Positions 21,698 to 24,845 of a stretch of DNA of 24,845 nucleotides are shown here, piece after piece. The DNA is from an uncultured Syntrophobacterales bacterium (GTDB taxonomy: Bacteria; Desulfobacterota; Syntrophia; Syntrophales; UBA5619), in the NCBI GenBank assembly GCA_903903205.1, contig CAIUXU010000015.1:1-24845 (forward strand), written 5' to 3'. A program made the position numbers and the translations under genes. A model generated the notes under the pieces. It ran no database searches. It was not told the origin of the DNA and was given only the letters and a program-made list of their open reading frames with translations. Each line of letters starts with the position of its first letter. The stretch's first letter is position 1.

Positions 21698-23320
21698 CTA
21701 TGGCAGCACGGCGAAAACACGGGCAGGGGAACCCGTTCCATCCCCGATGAGCATCGGGATGGCGTATAACATTGCGCCTGTCTCCGGCAACTTGTCAAGG
21801 CTGGCGATATTTTCCAGTGCGAGCCTGTCGGCGCCACAGATGACGCGATGAACCCTGAAATCCTGGGACTTCCCGTAGTCAATACTGGGCGTATCAATTG
21901 CAATACCTCTGATGTTCCGCTCCTTGACGAGGAATTCCGCCGATTCGGATGAGAACCCCGGGAAGCTGAGATGGGGCAGCGCATCGATTCCCTTGATATC
22001 CGTCCCCAACACCTTTTTCCGATCCGGGTAAAACTTTGTTCCGATACCCGTGTACATGATAACCCAGGCACGCTCCGGTATGCGCCCATGCCTTTTTTCC
22101 CACGCCACGATATCTTCCGTAGTCAGGAGATAATCGCGATTCTGCTCACATTTTTTCGTCACATCGATCTTCACCGTTGGTCCGATCCACTCTGCCAGGG
22201 GTATTTGATCAACAGTCCTGCCGTTCCTGGAAAAATGGATCGGGGCATCAACGTGCGTTCCTCCATGTTCCGCGGCACTGTAATCGTTGGCAGCATACCA
22301 CTGCCCGGCATCATTCATTCCCCAGTTCCCCTTTGCCAGCTTGAAGTTCGTTGCGTTTGGCCAATAGATGGTGTTTTCATCATAAGGATAGGTCATATCC
22401 AATGTCCGGTTTTTGGCCAACTCCAACCCTTCTGCAAAAAGTTTTAGAACCTTGAATCGAACGGTTTCGTCGGCAAGATCCAATGCGCCCCAGATATAAT
22501 TTCCTTTCCAATAAAAATCCATTCCTCCATGGTAAGGATCTTTCAATTGGTAACGGCCCTCTTCGACTTTGCTTTGAAGATTTCCGGTATGCTTAAGGTA
22601 CTCCTGGATCATATTCTGGCAATCTTTTTGGTCTTTCCCCTCTATGAGAAAGAGTTTGAATCTCTTGCCCGATAATTCATAATCCGCCGTAAATGCAGAA
22701 TGAAAAAAGGAATAGCCGAGAAATTCCCGGGAGATAAATTTCTCGGAATTTTTCTTTTCTCCTTCACGGGGGAAGGTGGACAAGATCGAGGGCAGCGATC
22801 CTTTATTCCCTATGTTTTCCACGATCTTCCTGGCAAAAGCGAGCAATACCTCCCGTTCCTCAGGGCCGACGTCGACGCTGCTCATTTTCACATAGCAATC
22901 ACCTGCCAGAAAGTTCAGAACCCCCTTTTCGCTGTACCCCTGAGCCCCAACTTCCATATAATTCGCATTGTTGAGGCGTTCCTGGCTGTAGATTCCAAAA
23001 GCGTGGATGGGAGTTTTGTGGCGATAAACTTCAATGGTTATAGAACCTTTACGATCATTTTGGTATTCAGCCACCTTCAATTCCTGAAAATCGTACTTCA
23101 AATAAAGGTCGGCGCCTCCGTTAATGTAGTCATACAGATTCACACGTGAAAAAATTTGAGCCTCTTCGGATTGTTTCCATCCGGCCATTTCGGGAAAGGA
23201 GAAGGAACCTCCCTCTCCTCCTGAGGCGGACAAGCATGCGCCGTTACCCAACATCCATCCAATCCACAACAAGGAGCAAAAAAGAAAAACCGCTTTTTGA
23301 ACTGCACTGAGTCTTTTCAT
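21698..23320 (-). CDS. Exported DUF6599-cyclase (kynurenine formamidase-like) fusion protein
   Basis: A 540-residue protein with two recognisable parts in one frame. Residues 1-33 look like a Sec signal (KRLSAVQKAVFLFCSLLWIGWML...LSASG). Residues about 38-300 resemble DUF6599, with NLYDYINGGADLYLKYDF (61-78), SITIEVYRHKTPIHAFGIYS (93-112) and GDCYVKMS. Residues about 305-540 are a metal-dependent cyclase (PF04199-type) domain: LDMTYPYDENTIYWP, then EHGGTHVDAPIHF (351-363) with metal ligands H352, H356, D358 and H362, IDTPSIDYG, and ALENIASLDKLP with the conserved Glu503. Relatives hydrolyse N-formylkynurenine or similar cyclic or amide substrates; the periplasmic branch has unknown substrates. 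GAAAGG lies just before the ATG. It follows the aldo/keto reductase gene by 69 bases on the same strand. The domains are clear; the biological substrate is not. Confidence 0.85.
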   Translation of the reverse strand: MKRLSAVQKAVFLFCSLLWIGWMLGNGACLSASGGEGGSFSFPEMAGWKQSEEAQIFSRVNLYDYINGGADLYLKYDFQELKVAEYQNDRKGSITIEVYRHKTPIHAFGIYSQERLNNANYMEVGAQGYSEKGVLNFLAGDCYVKMSSVDVGPEEREVLLAFARKIVENIGNKGSLPSILSTFPREGEKKNSEKFISREFLGYSFFHSAFTADYELSGKRFKLFLIEGKDQKDCQNMIQEYLKHTGNLQSKVEEGRYQLKDPYHGGMDFYWKGNYIWGALDLADETVRFKVLKLFAEGLELAKNRTLDMTYPYDENTIYWPNATNFKLAKGNWGMNDAGQWYAANDYSAAEHGGTHVDAPIHFSRNGRTVDQIPLAEWIGPTVKIDVTKKCEQNRDYLLTTEDIVAWEKRHGRIPERAWVIMYTGIGTKFYPDRKKVLGTDIKGIDALPHLSFPGFSSESAEFLVKERNIRGIAIDTPSIDYGKSQDFRVHRVICGADRLALENIASLDKLPETGAMLYAIPMLIGDGTGSPARVFAVLP

Positions 23321-23389
23321 TCTCTCCCTTTCTCGTTCGCCCTCATCCTTTTGCCTTTACCCTAAACCAGCAAGGGTCTGATTTTTCGC

Positions 23390-24598
23390 TCAGCCGATGA
23401 ATTCCGCAGGCACATCCCGGAGACGGATCACATCCCGAATCTTTCTTGAAACGTCGAAGCCGATTGAGCATTTTACCGGACATTCGCCGCAGTCTCCGCA
23501 CACCCCGGAAGGCAGATTCAGGGAAAGCAAAAGGTCCTGGGAATGGCTCAGATTTCGATAACCGTAAACATACATGTAAGCCCTCATCAGGTCGGGGATG
23601 GGGAGTTTCCGAAGGCACTGATTCAAACACTGGCCGCAACCCTGGCAGTACAATCCGGTCTGAAAGGCTGCCTGTTGCAATTGGGCTTTCTCGGGCTGCG
23701 TAAGAGCCGTATCTTCCATGACCGAAAGGTCGAGTTTCATCTGGTCGAAGGTTGTGAACCCGGCGATGATCGTATGGACATTGGAATTCTGCAGGACCCA
23801 TTTTAAAGCGGGAAGGGGTTCGACAGGCTTTTCAGCCCTCTCCTGCAACTGCACGCCCCCCATCGCCTTCATGACGATTACCCCCATGCCGGCCGCGGCA
23901 GCCTTGGCAATACCTTCCCCGATCTCCACATGGTGCTTCTGCCTGAAATTGTATGTGGTCAGGATCACATCGTAGAATTTGGAATCGACTGCGGCCTGAA
24001 TCACCTCCGGCTCATTCTTGTGGGTGGATATTCCGATGAACCGGATTTTGCCTGCTTTTTTCGCCTTTTCCAGGGCCTTCATGACTGGTTCGTAAAGAAC
24101 GGATTCTCTGACGGAGGCCCCATGATGATGGTAAATATCGATGCAATCCAGTCCCAAATTCTTCAGGCTGGCGTCAATTTTCTTTTGAAAATCCTCCTCC
24201 GTGGCCTCTTTTGTGTAGAGTCCCGTCGCCCGGTTTTCGGGCGGGTGGGCTTTGGTGGCAATCACATATGAATCCCGGGGGCGCTCCTTGACGACTTCGC
24301 CAATCATCGCCTCATTCGTGCCTCTTTGATAAGTTGTGGCCGTATCGAGGAGAACCATGCCGGCATTCAAGGCAGCTCGAACGAGATTGGGATTGCTGGA
24401 ATTCATGACCCCCATGCTAATCACAGGAAGCCTTATTCCTGTTTTTCCAAGGGTTCGATAGATGACCTTTTGCTCCTTCGGTTTTATTTTCGTCGTCTCT
24501 TCCAGCTTTTTTTCATTGGACGAGAGTAGGAAAAACCCGCCGAATCCAGTAGCCGTAGACTTCATAAAATCCCTTCTGTCCATTCCATTGTCGGCCAT
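23390..24598 (-). CDS. Tat-exported aldo/keto reductase with two C-terminal [4Fe-4S]-type motifs
   Basis: A 402-residue protein. It begins with a twin-arginine-like signal (DRRDFMKST, then a hydrophobic stretch to about 26), followed by an aldo/keto reductase barrel. The catalytic tetrad is seen as D85 and Y90 (LLDTATTYQRG), K116 (IATKAH) and H159 (YHHHG). The C-terminus has two CxxCxxCxxxC motifs, C318/C321/C324/C328 and C367/C370/C373/C377, which should bind two iron-sulfur clusters. The chain therefore combines a hydride-transfer barrel with an electron-transfer module. If exported, it would have to carry or receive its cofactor. The frame runs open to 24766, but the ATG at 24598 has GGGAGGAG upstream and sits directly before the Tat signal. 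It heads a probable two-gene unit with the DUF6599-cyclase gene. Substrate unknown. Confidence 0.9.
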   Translation of the reverse strand: MADNGMDRRDFMKSTATGFGGFFLLSSNEKKLEETTKIKPKEQKVIYRTLGKTGIRLPVISMGVMNSSNPNLVRAALNAGMVLLDTATTYQRGTNEAMIGEVVKERPRDSYVIATKAHPPENRATGLYTKEATEEDFQKKIDASLKNLGLDCIDIYHHHGASVRESVLYEPVMKALEKAKKAGKIRFIGISTHKNEPEVIQAAVDSKFYDVILTTYNFRQKHHVEIGEGIAKAAAAGMGVIVMKAMGGVQLQERAEKPVEPLPALKWVLQNSNVHTIIAGFTTFDQMKLDLSVMEDTALTQPEKAQLQQAAFQTGLYCQGCGQCLNQCLRKLPIPDLMRAYMYVYGYRNLSHSQDLLLSLNLPSGVCGDCGECPVKCSIGFDVSRKIRDVIRLRDVPAEFIG

Positions 24599-24632
24599 AT
24601 GAAGCTCCTCCCTGTTTAATTTTTTAGGATGA

Positions 24633-24845
24633 CAACTGCGCAAGACGATACAGAAGAAAAGAGGGGATATCAAGGGAAAATGGATCGGATATGCAGAACA
24701 TCTTTCCCGCGAAGGTGAAAATCTTTCGTTGGTGATCGAATATCTGTACAACCATGCCAGACCCACATTTGAAAAGATACTTTCGCTCTTAACGATGCGT
24801 ATACCCGGAATCTCTCAGATCGAGTCTAAAACCACCGAAGAGGGG
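24633..24845 (+). pseudogene. AAA-family ATPase fragment lacking its N-terminal half, open to the window edge
   Basis: The plus-strand frame from 24633 (after a TGA at 24630-24632) to the right edge is open for 71 codons. It reads EGENLSLVIEYLYNHARPTF and LTMRIPGISQIESKTTEEG, which matches the middle of predicted AAA ATPases of the OLD/COG4637-like kind (family pattern: G-x-NLs-v-i-x-x-LY, then iPGI-x-x-I-x-x-kTTEdG). Intact relatives have a Walker A motif and about 150-200 residues before this point. Here the sequence before it belongs to the aldo/keto reductase start on the opposite strand, and there is no start codon with a ribosome binding site. The gene seems broken by deletion or rearrangement, or it could restart internally beyond the window. 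Recognition is from memory of the family, so moderate confidence. Confidence 0.6.
24645..24673 (-). promoter_or_regulatory. Probable promoter of the aldo/keto reductase unit
   Basis: On the minus strand TTGATA (24673-24668, 5/6), a 17-base spacer and TATCGT (24650-24645, 4/6) precede the ATG at 24598 by about 50 bases. It lies inside the ATPase fragment read on the other strand. Confidence 0.5.

Noticed and set aside
21739..21761. Hairpin-like CATCCCC...GGGATG inverted repeat.
   Set aside because: It lies in the coding sequence for the conserved AIPMLIGDG end of the cyclase domain, so codon constraint explains it.

Overview
The window looks like chromosomal DNA from an anaerobic or facultative Gram-negative bacterium. 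A member of the Desulfobacterota (old Deltaproteobacteria, perhaps the Syntrophales) is my best guess. The reasons are a very large double-ATPase acyl-CoA dehydratase activase, a B12-type radical SAM protein next to a 3-hydroxyacyl-CoA dehydrogenase, a doubled ThyX, a menaquinone-type UbiE/MenG methyltransferase, and a Tat-exported aldo/keto reductase with two iron-sulfur motifs. The taxonomic call is inference from gene content. I see no rRNA, tRNA, CRISPR array, intact transposase or phage gene.

Layout. (1) 1-3466, plus strand: a tight probable operon of a DsbA/FrnE-type thioredoxin-fold protein (cut by the window edge), a two-domain ThyX, UbiE/MenG and a small membrane/coiled-coil protein. 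(2) 3507-6711, minus strand: lysoplasmalogenase (YhhN family) followed by glycogen phosphorylase, with a good sigma-70-like promoter upstream. (3) 6976-7530 plus and 7539-8423 minus: an HD-domain hydrolase convergent with a cyclic-nucleotide-binding regulator-like protein. (4) 8711-11336, plus: a B12-binding radical SAM protein overlapping a 3-hydroxyacyl-CoA dehydrogenase by 14 bases. (5) 11483-14150, plus: a free-standing unit with a near-consensus promoter, a leader holding a terminator-like hairpin, a penicillin-acylase-family exported protein and a strong terminator. (6) 14264-21503, minus: a class I-like O-methyltransferase, the 1395-residue activase and HtpG. (7) 21698-24598, minus: a Tat-exported iron-sulfur aldo/keto reductase followed by an exported DUF6599-cyclase fusion. 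(8) 24633-24845, plus: what looks like a piece of an AAA ATPase without its N-terminal half.

How the parts fit. Only local partnerships can be argued: nucleotide and quinone housekeeping in region 1, glucan breakdown in region 2, acyl-CoA or lipid-type chemistry in region 4, and two exported enzymes in region 7. Regions 6 and 7 are separated by a cluster of short palindromic dispersed repeats (21533-21680). A 16-base unit of that cluster recurs in the htpG leader. Base composition is mosaic by eye: regions 1, 2, the HD gene and the radical SAM gene are GC-rich, while the cyclic-nucleotide protein, the activase and the DUF6599-cyclase gene are visibly less so.

I did not find a clear new multi-gene system. 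The best leads are the doubled ThyX with complementary motif losses, the DUF6599-cyclase fusion, the leader of the acylase gene, and the repeat-associated 3' end of htpG.
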